This document shows, in pieces, positions 18,390-29,600 of a stretch of 64,000 bases of DNA (position 1 is its first letter; the number at the start of each line of letters is the position of its first letter). The stretch lies in the NCBI GenBank assembly GCA_016218575.1, contig JACRDN010000014.1, positions 124,001 to 188,000 of the forward strand, written 5' to 3'. The position numbers and the translations under genes are program-made. The notes beneath the pieces were generated by a model that was not told the DNA's origin, ran no database searches, and saw nothing but the letters and a program-made list of their open reading frames with translations. The stretch comes from Elusimicrobiota bacterium (GTDB lineage: Bacteria > Elusimicrobiota > Elusimicrobia > UBA1565 > UBA9628).

Positions 18390-19459
18390 GGGAGCCTCCC
18401 CGTTTGGGAGGCGATAGGGAGAGAGGGTTTTGCCTGCTCCTTGGTGTACTTCAAATGTATTTGTCCCCCGGGTTTTCCCACGACATTCCTCAGCACGCCT
18501 AACTTCTCCACTTCCAACTCAATTATATCAGCGGGCTTCACCCAGCGGTCCAAGTCCAGGCCGCAGCCCTTGTGGTAGGTGCCCGATCCCAGTATGTCTC
18601 CGGGATAAACCGTTTCCCCCTGGGAGACATAAGAGAGCATCACCGGAAAGCTCCAATAGCGCCCCGAGGAGTTGCCCGAGCTCCACACCTCGCCGTTGAC
18701 TTTGACGCTCATCTTCAAGTTCTCCGGCTCCGGGAGCTCATCGGCGGTGAGAAGGTAGGGGCCCAGGCCGTTGGCGAAGTCCTTGGCCTTAGCCGGCCCC
18801 ATGCGGCAAATCATCTCGTTTTTCTGTATGTCCCGCGCTGAGAAGTCGTTTAAGATGGTGTAGCCCGCGATGTGGCGGGCCGCCTCCCCGGGGGAGAGAT
18901 CGCGGCCTTTCCTCCCCACCACACAGGCGATCTCGAGCTCGAAGTCGAAGCGCCGGGTGTAGCTCGGCCAGGGCACGGTCTCGCCTGGGCCGTAGATCTC
19001 GCGGTGGTTGCCCTTGTAATAGACCGGCTGGTCGTACCACTCCGGGGCCAAGGGCTCCTTGCGCCTGGCCGCCCCTTGAAGGGCATGATCCTCGAAGGCG
19101 AAGAAGTCGCGCAGGGCCCGAGGCCGCGGGAGGGGGGAAAGCCAGCGGATGTCGCTCTCCTTGAAGGCGACCCTTTCCCCGCCAGGGCCCGCCAAGTCCT
19201 CTCCGAATTTGCGCGAGCCTTCGTGCATGAAATCCAATGTTTTCCTCGCCTCGGAAAGCGCGGACTCGCCCAAGTCGAGGAAGGCCAGCATGTCGGGAGG
19301 GATGAGGGCGTCGGCCCGGCTTTGGGGGGCCTCGGCCCCTTCTTTGGCAAGACGCAGGGCCGCGGCGCGGTTTAAGTCCACGATCCTCCCGCCGAAAATC
19401 GCGCCCAGTCTCTCGGAGGGCTTCAAGCCGGCCTGGGCCTCGAAGGTGACCAATTTCAC
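18386..19459 (-). CDS. Fumarylacetoacetate hydrolase family protein
   Basis: Hydrolase closing the homogentisate pathway by splitting fumarylacetoacetate to fumarate and acetoacetate. The 357-residue product has the FAH core: FDFELEIACVVG (metal-binding acidic residues), TILNDFSARDIQ, KAKDFANGLGPYLLT and GDILGSGT. FAH-fold enzymes have many substrates, so the role is assigned from the adjacent hmgA and HPPD-like genes. It is the first gene of the operon. The GTG start sits exactly 6 nt after GATACT, without a Shine-Dalgarno sequence. Confidence 0.88.
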   Translation of the reverse strand: MKLVTFEAQAGLKPSERLGAIFGGRIVDLNRAAALRLAKEGAEAPQSRADALIPPDMLAFLDLGESALSEARKTLDFMHEGSRKFGEDLAGPGGERVAFKESDIRWLSPLPRPRALRDFFAFEDHALQGAARRKEPLAPEWYDQPVYYKGNHREIYGPGETVPWPSYTRRFDFELEIACVVGRKGRDLSPGEAARHIAGYTILNDFSARDIQKNEMICRMGPAKAKDFANGLGPYLLTADELPEPENLKMSVKVNGEVWSSGNSSGRYWSFPVMLSYVSQGETVYPGDILGSGTYHKGCGLDLDRWVKPADIIELEVEKLGVLRNVVGKPGGQIHLKYTKEQAKPSLPIASQTGRLP

Positions 19460-19465
19460 GGTCTC

Positions 19466-19471
19466 AGTATC
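19466..19471 (-). promoter_or_regulatory. -10 hexamer of the tyrosine-degradation operon
   Basis: GATACT on the minus strand is followed by six bases and then the GTG at 19459, predicting a leaderless operon mRNA. Confidence 0.45.
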
Positions 19472-19511
19472 TCATTTTTTCGCCCGGCTCTCAAGGAAAC
19501 GGCACTCGACT

Positions 19512-19535
19512 GGTCTAGGTCTTTCGACCTAGGCC
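19512..19535. repeat. 24-nt CCTAGG palindromic element, copy 1
   Basis: A 10-base arm GGTCTAGGTC, a spacer TTTC, and an arm GACCTAGGCC (one G-T type mismatch) form a hairpin between two divergent genes. The same architecture with GGCCTAGGCC arms recurs at 48078-48101. It may be an operator, a terminator-like structure or a REP-type element. Confidence 0.5.
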
Positions 19536-19577
19536 TTCCCGGGTCCAAAGGCACCCGACGGGCAGTATGAATTCAAG

Positions 19578-19583
19578 CACAAT
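19578..19583 (+). promoter_or_regulatory. -10 hexamer of the M23 peptidase gene
   Basis: CACAAT precedes the ATG at 19590 by exactly 6 nt (AGCCTT). No Shine-Dalgarno sequence can fit. Confidence 0.4.
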
Positions 19584-19589
19584 AGCCTT

Positions 19590-20624
19590 ATGAGAACGCT
19601 GTGCCTTCTGATGCTCCTGGGCTTGAGTTTTCCGGCCTGGGCTTCCGGCCCCGCGTTGGACTTCGATCGGGGGCTGGATATACGGGGGATTCTCTCGGGC
19701 GCGCGGTCCTCGGCCGAGGCGGGCCAAGGACGGAGCGTCTTTTCCCGCCCGGTCGGCCCGGCCCAAGAGGCACGCTATCCCTGGCCGGTCGAGAAATTCG
19801 CGATCGGGCTCAATTTCGGGGCTTATCAAAGATATAACGAGGGCGAGTCTTATTTCCACCCTGGGCTCGACATCCTGGCTCCGGCCGGGACCGTGGTCAG
19901 AGCCTGCCTCGGCGGGACGGTGGTGGGCCTGGGCACGGGCGCCAAAAACGAGCCCGAGTATTGGTACGTTTCCATCCGGGACCGGCGCGGCTACATCTGG
20001 GAATACGTGCACCTAAAAAAGGAATCCATCACGGTCAAGGTGGGAGACGTCGTCGCCGCCAGGGCGATCCTCGGCCGCATCTATCCGTGGCCGTGGCGCA
20101 GCCTTTGGGGGACTTACGACCATGTCCACCTTCAGATCAGGGACAAGGCCGGGGTTTACCTCAATCCTTTGCGCTTGCTGGCCCCCATGTCCGATCCCGA
20201 CCGTCCCTTCATCTCGGGAATTTTCCTGGCCCAGGGGGGGAAGCGCGTTTTCGAGAACGCGGTGTCCGGCCCCTACACCATTATTCTCGACGCCTCGGAC
20301 TTGATGGGCTCGCGCTTTCCCGTGGCCCCGTACCGGGTGAGCTGGCGCATCGACGGACGGCTCAGGCCCCACAAGGTCTGGCAATTCGACACCCTTCCCG
20401 GCAAGGCCTCGGAGTCCAAGCGCGTCCACGGCCTTTACTGGAACTCCGCCGGAGGCTACGCCAACCGCCGCTCGGCCATGGACCTGGGGTTCAGCCCCAT
20501 GGGGCCCCTGCGCTTTCCCCAGGAGCCGGGCGAGCACCGCATCGTGGTGACGGTGGAGGATTTCGCCGGAAACGCGGCTTCCCAAGAGCTAAGCTGGACC
20601 GTTGTCCCTGCCGTAAAGAAGTAA
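19590..20624 (+). CDS. Secreted M23 (LytM-type) metallopeptidase
   Basis: Periplasmic zinc peptidase or LytM-like regulator of cell-wall hydrolysis. The 344-residue product has a signal peptide (cleaved near WASG). The M23 core follows: YFHPGLDI (H90, D94), YVHLKK (H141) and the HVH pair in GTYDHVHLQI (H178, H180), so all zinc ligands are present. A C-terminal beta-rich extension of about 150 residues (VSWRIDGRLRPHK, VTVEDFAGNAAS) looks like an immunoglobulin-type accessory domain. It is a single gene with its own -10 box. Confidence 0.92.
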   Translation: MRTLCLLMLLGLSFPAWASGPALDFDRGLDIRGILSGARSSAEAGQGRSVFSRPVGPAQEARYPWPVEKFAIGLNFGAYQRYNEGESYFHPGLDILAPAGTVVRACLGGTVVGLGTGAKNEPEYWYVSIRDRRGYIWEYVHLKKESITVKVGDVVAARAILGRIYPWPWRSLWGTYDHVHLQIRDKAGVYLNPLRLLAPMSDPDRPFISGIFLAQGGKRVFENAVSGPYTIILDASDLMGSRFPVAPYRVSWRIDGRLRPHKVWQFDTLPGKASESKRVHGLYWNSAGGYANRRSAMDLGFSPMGPLRFPQEPGEHRIVVTVEDFAGNAASQELSWTVVPAVKK

Positions 20625-20645
20625 TCTTGTTGCAGCAATTAGGCC

Positions 20646-20673
20646 TTGAAATTGTCCAGGATCCGTTTACACT
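20646..20673 (+). promoter_or_regulatory. Promoter of the giant protein gene
   Basis: TTGAAA (20646-20651) and TACACT (20668-20673) are separated by 16 nt, 18 nt before the ATG. The leader would be about 11 nt. Confidence 0.5.
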
Positions 20674-20691
20674 ATTTCAAGGCATCCAGGG

Positions 20692-23600
20692 ATGAGCAAC
20701 CGATCCAGTTTCTTGCATCGCAACGGGGCCGCACTTGCCGCCTTTTTGGCGCTCTTTAGCGCCGCCTCGGCCTTCGCCGACGCTTCCTCGGACCGCTACC
20801 TCCTCGAGATATTCCAGAAAGGCCGGATCGGAGACAAGGACTTTTCTTGCCCGGATATCACGAAGGCCTATCATTATCCATACTGTTCTGTCCTGCAGAA
20901 TTCGCTCCTTCTCAAAAATCCAAGGAATTTTAATGCTCTAACGGAGGATGAGTACAAGCAGTTTTCGGAACGAACCAATTCCGATTTTATTTCGCTGTGG
21001 CTGCAAAAGGTCGATGAAAGCGTCAAAGACTTGATCAACAGCTTCGTGAGGCTGCGCGGAGACAAAGACAATTTCGCCCTGTATCTCAAATTTCTCTACA
21101 GGGACCAGCCGCCGATTCCCGGGGGAAACCAATACTCGTGCTCGAATGACGGAGACCCCTCGTGCGTGGAGCGGCTGACAAAACTCTACCAGAAGTTTTA
21201 TCGGGGCAAGCTCCAGGAAAACATCAACCATGCCGTCTCCGCCTACCGGACCCGCGCGGAGCGCAAGCGAAGGCAAGCGGAAGAGACCGCGGCGCTGGAA
21301 GAAGCCAGAAAAATGATCGCGCCCGCGGATGAGCTGGTGCGAAAAAACTTTTTTAGGAATGACCAGGTCTGCGGCTGCCCTTCGCAGGAAGAGTGGACCC
21401 AGCTATCCGGCGTCTACAACCGCTGCTCGCGGGCGGCCGCCAATGACAAGCTCCAAGGTGAATACTCGTCTTTCAGGCAGAGGTACGAGGCCTACGCCCA
21501 TCTCTGCGACATCCTGGACAACCTCAAAAAACCGGGAGAGATGAATCCGTGGATAGTGGTCTTGGCTAACCAGTATCGCGCCAATTACCAGAGCGTCCTG
21601 CAGCGCTGCAACATCAGATACGCGAAGCTGTCGAAGAACCAGGTCGGACGCAAGATTGTAGCCGTGGGGCAGGGCGGGCCGCCGGCGCCGGGAGAACCCA
21701 AGGATCTGGGCGCTCAAATTACGGGAGTCGCGGGGCAGGTTTACGATCGTCTGGTTCAGGGGCAATGCGACGAAGGGACATTGAATCTGGTGAGGCGCAT
21801 CTTGGGCATATACCGGACCTGGAATGCCGCGGCGAGGAAGGAGCGGGGGCAGTTCATGGGCGATGAGGATTCGGACGCGGTTCCCGCTCCCAAGAAATCC
21901 ATGGACCGTTTAAGGGATTACGACTTGCTATGTCGGGAATTCGAGGAGATGAGGAAAATTGGGGTGGCCCGCTCGCGGGCGGCTGATTCCGGTCAGAAAG
22001 ACGCCCTTTCGGTCGAGCTTAGAGGGCATTATCAGATCTTTATAGCCCTATTGACGCGGCTGCACTCTTCCTACGCCGGGACGAAGAACGCTTCTCTCAT
22101 GGACCATGTCGCCGGCAATGTGGGCGTGAGGATGCCGTTGCCGAAGAAGCCCGAGAATTTGCTGCGCCTCTTCGACGCCAACAGGAACGCCTTGGTCAAT
22201 AAGGACCCATTCGTTGGAACAAAGGTCAGCGGCGACGGGTCATCCGCGGCTTTCTGGGACGCGAGCCATCCGGCTCAAGGGGGTAACGTAACCTGGCTCA
22301 CAGCCCATCCGAACCCCGAGGGCTTTAAGCGCGTCCAAAGGGCCGGCTTGCTGGCCGCCGCGATCGGGACGGATATAGGCCATCCGGAAATGACGGCCGC
22401 GATCACGCAGTTCCTTCTGGACTATGTTAGGAGCGACACCGTTTCCGTGGAGTGGTTTGCTGGTAAGAAGGCTCTTAAAATCACGTACAGAACGAATAAA
22501 CCCATCGCGGCGTTTTATATCGGCAAGGCCACGCGCAGTGATGCCGAGGCGAACCAGGCCGCGCTGCATCTAGACACCATGGACGATAAAACGGCCAAGG
22601 ACCTCCAGATGAAGCTATGGGTTGAATATTTGCAGAACGGCAAGCAAAACGTATTTTATCCGGCTCTGTTCAACAAAGAAAAGCCTCTCATCATTCGGTT
22701 CTACCGGATTCTCAAACAACGCTATCTCGATGAGCCTTTCCATCCTCCGTTAGACTCCCGAGGCCATGAGACCGGACGAGAACTGATAGGAACTTTGGAG
22801 GTGCCGGAGCCGGAAGCCGATCCGGGGCATCCGGGCCGGGCCGCGCGGTTGATATCGGCCGCTGGAAACGCCATCGGTTTCGTCGGCCTGACCGCCGGCA
22901 GCTCCTTCGACGCGGCCTGGCAATTCTTCAAGCGGCCCTACAATGAATTCCTCGGCGATACTGAAGCGGCCGATGACAACGCTCTGAACCAGGCGGCTGA
23001 CTCGATCAAGCCTCCGCTGATGCTGGTCAACTGGGGCCTTTCCTTCTCCGACATCACCAAAACCATGAAGGGAATGGACGCTCAATTGGCCCAATACCCG
23101 CGCGCCAGGGACCGGCTCAATCGCCTCGCGCGCGAGGCGACCTGCAAGGAATACGCGGAAGGGATGCGCCAGGCCGCCCTGCGAAGCGGGGCCAATCCTC
23201 CCAAACCGGAGGACCAATTGCTCTATCGCCTGGTTTGCGATCCAAAGCTTTACGACCCGAAAAAGGTCACCCCCCAGGAGAGGCTGCAGTATCTGCTGGC
23301 CAATTACGGGGTCGAGGCCGTGAAAAATAGGGCCGTGATGGCCATAGCCGGCGAGAATGGAAGCTGGACCTGGCTCAACCTCAGCGACGTGACGTCGGCC
23401 TACGCGCCGGACCTGGCGGCTACGATCCTGGGCTTTAAGCTCATCAGCGCCGCCGGGGGCCTTGTATTTGCCAACGGCGAACTGATCGTATCTAGGGTCA
23501 TGTTGGCTCAGATGATACCCGAGCTAGGACAGGACGCCGTCATGCTCATCCAAACCAGCCTCGCCATAACCGGCAACACGACGGAGGAGAAAAAGAGGAC

Positions 23601-26600
23601 GGTCGAGGCGCTGATGAACGTGGTCCAATTCGCCGGCATGGTCGGGGTTCACGCCGGAATCGCCAAGGGCGCCCAAGCGCGCTGGGAGCGGGATTTCCTG
23701 AGCCGCAACGAGGACATCCTCGTCCTTCTGAAGATGACGATGAGAAGGGCCGGGGCCCCGCAGGGCGAAAAAGAGCTGTGGCAGTCCGTCATCATCGGCT
23801 ATCTGCGGGTGCTGACGCGCCATGATGTGCCGTATGAGTTGAGGGCCAATCTTTGGGACCTCATGCGCGCGCGCATCCGCAACGGCAACGGCCCGGACAT
23901 CGGGGGCTTTCCGGAAATAAGGGCGACCGGGAAGGTCGTGGACCAGCCGCCCCCCGCAGCGCCCCCGCCTCCGGGCGCAACGGCCATAGTTCCTTCCGGC
24001 CGCGCACCCGCGCCCGCTCGCCCGTCCGCCCCCGCGCCGGCCCGCCGCCCCGGGTCGGCTCCCGCCCGCTCGCCGCCTCCTCCCGTAAAGACTCCCGCGC
24101 CGGTTCCGGCACCCGTTCCCGCGCCTCCGCCGGCGGGCAATAATCCGGCCCAGCCGCCGGCCGGCGGCGCTCCGGCTCCGCTCCCCGCGATCGTGGACTT
24201 CAAGGTCCCGGTGGGAAACCACACTTTCTCGCTCCGGGCCAACGGCTCCCAGGGGTATCTCCTGGTCCAGCAAGGAGAAGGCCCGTCGCGAGTCATAGCC
24301 ATTGAACCCGGCAAGACGCTGATCTTCGACGCTTCGCATCCCGGCCCGTTCCAATTGGCGGATATTCCTCGCAATTGGAGCCTCGTTTTTACCGCAAAAC
24401 TAGAGGGGGGCAAGGTCCGCCTTGCGGTGGAGAACGTGCGCCGTGACGCCCCAGAGACTCCTGTTCGGGACCTGGCCTTGGCGTCTCCCGCCGTCTCCGG
24501 CCCGGTCCGGCTTTCCGAAGGCCAAAGATTCGACCGCGGAAGCCAGGCGGCGGTCTACAGAGACCCGCGGGACGGAGCCGTGATCAAGGTTTTCAATGAC
24601 GCTTTCGTCCTGGGGTCCGGCGGCCCCATGGTTCGGGTCGAGAAGCGGCACCTCGAGGCCCTGGTCGGCGCGGTGGACAAGCTTCGCAAGGCTGGCCTTG
24701 ACATTCCCCGCATGGAGCTCGTGGAGGCGAGCGTGGATGACGGGCCTGCGCGCTGGGCCTTGCGGATTCTCTTCGTGAAGGGTGCTGGCGTTTTCGACCT
24801 CAAGGAGTCGCGCGACTCCTTGAGCAACCTCGTCTCCCAAATGCTCCAGCACGACGCCTTCGCCATGCTCGACCGCATCGACCAGCTCACCGGTGGCCTG
24901 GCCGACCGCCGCGTCAAGGGACCGCTGTCCGAGGAGGAGGATTTCGCCAACTTCAAGGTCATGCCCGGCGGCAGGCTGGTCAACATAGATCCCATCAACA
25001 TGGTTTCCTTGATGCGGAATATGGCGGCTCAAGCGGCTGTCCCCGTGCGCGCTTCCAATCGGGGAATATCTCAATTACGCGGGGAAAACCGAAACGGCCA
25101 ATTCGATCCTTCCAGGGCTTCTTTCCCGGGTGAGCTCCTGGACGTTAGCCTCCTACGCGGTCAAAGGGTGCTTGATGTCGGTTCGGGCAGAGGGCGTTTC
25201 GTGGAAGAGCTCAGGCAGGCCGGGGTTGACGCCGTGGGGCTTGATCCCAACGTGAAGAACAAGCCTGGCCTTGTGGTTCCCGGCTTGGGGGAGAATCTGC
25301 CTTTCGATTCCAACTCGATTGGAATCTATTATTCGAACTGGAGCGTTTTTTTCCTGGACAGATACCAGGGATCGGCTTGTCTGCCGTTTTTAAGGGAGGC
25401 CGCCCGGGTTGTCCGGCCGGGAGGCAAAATTCGGATCGCGGCCGTGCATGCGGAGAACCTTGAGGCCATTCTACGCGAAATACCGGGCTTGGGACTGAGT
25501 TTGAGTCCCGATCTGGAGCTTCGTCCCTCCCCGGTCTATGATAACGGGCCCTTCAAGGGAATGCGCTACCAGGTCTATTGGAAGGGCCGTCCGTGGCTGG
25601 GGCGGCCGTTTCTCGAGCTGGTCAAGGCCCCGGGCGTGCCGGTGGTAGAGCATCCCCCCATTCCACCCAGCGCTCCTTTTATTGACAGCAGCGTCTTGAT
25701 TCGCGCGGCTCGCGGCAACAGTCCCGACGCCATTAAGTTCTTGGCCGATCACCCGGTGGTGTTGATTACGGGACAGCATGTGTTCGAAGCCTTCAATCTG
25801 AGCAAGGTCAAGAATCCCGAGGAAGCGGAGCGCATACTGACTCAGCTCTCGCGCCTTTACGATGAGTCCATAAATTCCGGCCGGGTGAGGGTGCAGTCGG
25901 TGGTTCAGGTGCCACTGGACAAAGTCGAGGCGTATGCGGCCCTGCGCGAAAGAGTCGCGGTGTTTTTGCGAGATAAACACCAGGTGAGCAGAAAGGACTC
26001 CGCGATGCTCGCGGGAGTGATCCTGCAAAGCCGTGGCCGCCAGGTTCAATTCGCGACATTCGACGGCGCGTTGACTCGAAAGATGCAATCCTTGAGGGCG
26101 AACAAAGCGTTCCAGAGGGATCTGGAGGCCTTGGGTATCGGAGCGGGGGCCGAGTTCCAGGGGCTGTCTTTGCCCGAGCCCGTATTCTTGAGGCAGCAAC
26201 CGGCCGCTGCTCCAGTGCAACTGCGGGTAGCAGGGGGGCCTGCCGGGATAGGCGGCGGGCCTCCCGCGTCGCCGCCGTCTCCCCTCGGCCGCGTTGTCCA
26301 GCAGTTGTTCGGCCCCAAGGTCGACCCGCGCTTGGCCGAAATAGACCGATTGATCGCCTCCGGAGAATTTCGCCAAGCGTCTGAAAGACTCAACAGGCTG
26401 GAGGAGGACACGGGTTTTATCAGCGCGGGCTCGAATGGGGCTGAGCTCCAGAAGCGAGTACAGAATCTGATCAAGGCGCGCGGCGCCAGTTACGATCGCG
26501 GGGAGCAAGCCAGGCAGGGCCACTGGAAGAAGGAAGCCCAACTGCAGGAATCCCGCGGAACTTTTCTTGGATTTCCATCGGCAAAGACTGCCGCCCAAAA

Positions 26601-29600
26601 AGGACCAACCTGCGCTTTTTGCGCCTTGGACAACGCAATTCAGGCCACTCAAGGCTATGACGGCCCCGGCGGAGTGGAGGCTTTGATGGAAATATCGCCG
26701 CGGGGACGGCAGGCGGTGTTGAAAAACGGCATTACTCCTGGAGATTTCGACTTGCTGTTGAAGGATATTCGCATCGCCTACCGGAAAATCTCCGAAGGGC
26801 AGCCTGTCCCGGAACTTCCCGACATGTTCCTGGACCACTTGAGGAGAAAGCAGCCTATTTTGGCTTGCCTGGATACGCGGTGCGAGATGACCGGTGATAT
26901 GCACGAAGTGTTCGTTCGCTCCGCCTTTTACGACCAAGGATTCAAAACTTGGATTTTCGGGGTCCAGGATTCCCATACGGCCCGGATAGACTATTACTCA
27001 TGGGGCCGCCTGCGGAATTTGGTGAAGATCGCGTATTTTCTGGAAATCACAGCTCCGGTCAGGATTCCTCGCGGACCGTTGGGCGCAGGTGGTGAAACGG
27101 CGGGGCGAGCGCCGGCCGCCGGGACGCCCTCAGCTCCGTGGGAAACCATCAAGCAAGAGGTATTTGACGAATTGGCGCGCAAATACCATCAATATGGTTT
27201 AACGTCTCAAACCGTGGATGAAGCTTATCAGAGGCTCGAAAGGGAGGCGGGAGAACCCTTGGAACGAATTTTTAGTTCGAAGGTCGAGCTCTTAAATTAT
27301 CTCGAGAAGCGTTTGCCGGGGATCCGACCTATTCTGACTGAAAGGATTGGAGGCGTCGATCGGCCTAAAACGCCTAGAAGCTATTCTGAAGTTTTGCAGG
27401 AAATGGCCCGCCTTATGCTTGAGGACCCCTCAAAGGTGGTTGGAGACTTTCCCCTTATGGAATCTCTGGCTAAGCAGAATTTTAACGATTGCGCGGTAAG
27501 GCATATCTGGAGTCATCCCCTTGTGCGTATTCTGGGCCGCTCAGGCGTCAGCTACCACGAGTTTCTGGCGTTGGCGGAAAAAATTACGGGAGTTGATACC
27601 AGGAAGAAAGGTTTAGATCTGACTCGGCAGCAGATGTTGCTCAGAAAGATGGGGCTTAAATTCTGGGACCAAAGTTGGGCGCCTAAAACCGAGCGGCAAT
27701 TGATTCTGGAAATAAAAAAGACGATGGGCGTTCTAGCGAGCATCCGCGAAGGAGATTATGGTCATGCCATTGTCATTAGCGGCGCGATGTTCCTGAACGG
27801 CGAATGGAAATTCGTCGTGATCGATTCAATTGCCGATCTGGAAATAGGATCTGGTTCGGAGGCGAAAAATCCGCGAGTTCTCTCCTTCTCTGAGCTCCGA
27901 GACAAGAGATTGATCGTAAAGCCTTTGGACTACGACGTGCGCCAAGGCGATATGCCCGACCCAAGGGTCATCGTGTCCAATGTTCGGCAGCTCATGGGGG
28001 AATTTGGCATAGGGGTTGTAGCGGGAGCAAGGCCAGCTCTGTCCGCTACTCCTGCGCCGGCGGCGCGCAAGCCAAGCGCCGGACCCACGGAAGAATCCGG
28101 ACCGACTGCGGCGGAGCCCGCTCCCCGCGGTTCCGTCCATTTGTTTGACGCCAAGCCTGGAGAAGCCTATCTGCATCCTGCTCTGGGAATGATAATCATT
28201 GAGAAGGTGTCTGCGGAGGAACTGGCGTACAAGGATTACTATGCCCAGTCGCGTTATCCCGTCATCCTGAAGAATCCCGAGAATGTGCTGTTGGCCAAGC
28301 GCGGCACTCCGGCGGTGGATTCTCTTGCGGCCAGACGGTTCAGTGACAACATAGGAAGGCCGGAGTATCTTCCCCTGTTGTTTGCTTACGAGGCCCTTAA
28401 GAGCAGGGCCGGTACCGTTCAGGCCGATCCCAAGAAAAGAGCGGCAAAGACTGCGGCTTTATACGAAAAATACAACCGCATCCTTCGGGGAAAGGGGCTT
28501 CTAGGCAGTGAGCAGGAGCTCTGGGACCTGCTCCGTAATGATATAGAGATCGGTTTAATATCGGACTCGGAAAAGGTTCGCGCTCAAGCCGTCGAAAAAC
28601 TTGCGCGAATCGTCGCCGCGATTTATCAGGCCACGGGAGAAGACCTCGTCCGGACTGGGGTGCTGCAAGGATTGGACCGTCTCGCGGGATATGCTTCCGG
28701 CCAAAAAGTCGCCAATAGACAAAACTATGCGCAGCCTTTTACCGGCATGCCAGGGTCTCTACAGGGCATCCACCCCTGGTCCTCGAAAAATTACAGCGTC
28801 TGGAGGTTAATCGGACTCAAGCAAAAGAAAATACTTACCCACCTGCCGGTCGACGTCACCGATCGCGGGATTCAATTGGCTTGGGACCAAGGGATCGCGG
28901 CCATAACGCCTGCCCAGGATTCTTTGTTCTTCGCGCGGCCGTATTACCCATTTTCGGATCCTCGATACGCCGCCGACCAGTATTCGCAGACCTTGAAGGC
29001 CAAAGATGCCGAACAAGCGGGCCGGACGGTTCAAATGATAGAAGGCCCCATCCGGGAATTCGCACAACGGCTTGGAGAGAAGGGGGACTATCTTGTTGTT
29101 CCCGTTCCCTCGAAAAATGGGGAGGGGTCCTCCGCATTGCTGGCCCGGGCCTTGGCGCAAAGACTCGGCTTGCAGGAAAATAGTTCCGTTCTCGCGAAGC
29201 GCAAAGACGCCGAAAAGCAAAAAGATCTTAGCTTCATGGAACGGCTGAGCAATGCCGGCCTGGGTTTTATCCTCACGAAAACTGGAAGTTCGCCCATTCA
29301 GGGTAAAACCGTGATATTGGTGGATGATGTTTACACGACCGGAGCCTCCATTCAGGCTTGCGCGAGACTTTTGATCGATGGCGGAGCCGATAAAGTTCTG
29401 GTTTTTATTTTCGGAAAGACCACCCGCGGATCCGACGGCCCCGCGCCTCTTCAACCCCCCCAGGTCCTGGCCCAGCCGCCGCCCGCGACCCAACTCGCCC
29501 AAAGCCAAGGGCCTGAAGTGGCTAAGGGCGAAGGCGATCGTGTAGTGTCATGGGAGCCGGCTCCCTTGAAGAAGTCTCCGCTTGAGGCTTTGGGGGAGGC

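Noticed and set aside
25471-26976. 501-residue minus-strand open frame inside the giant gene
   Set aside because: Antisense to the methyltransferase, PIN and protease regions; no recognisable domain.
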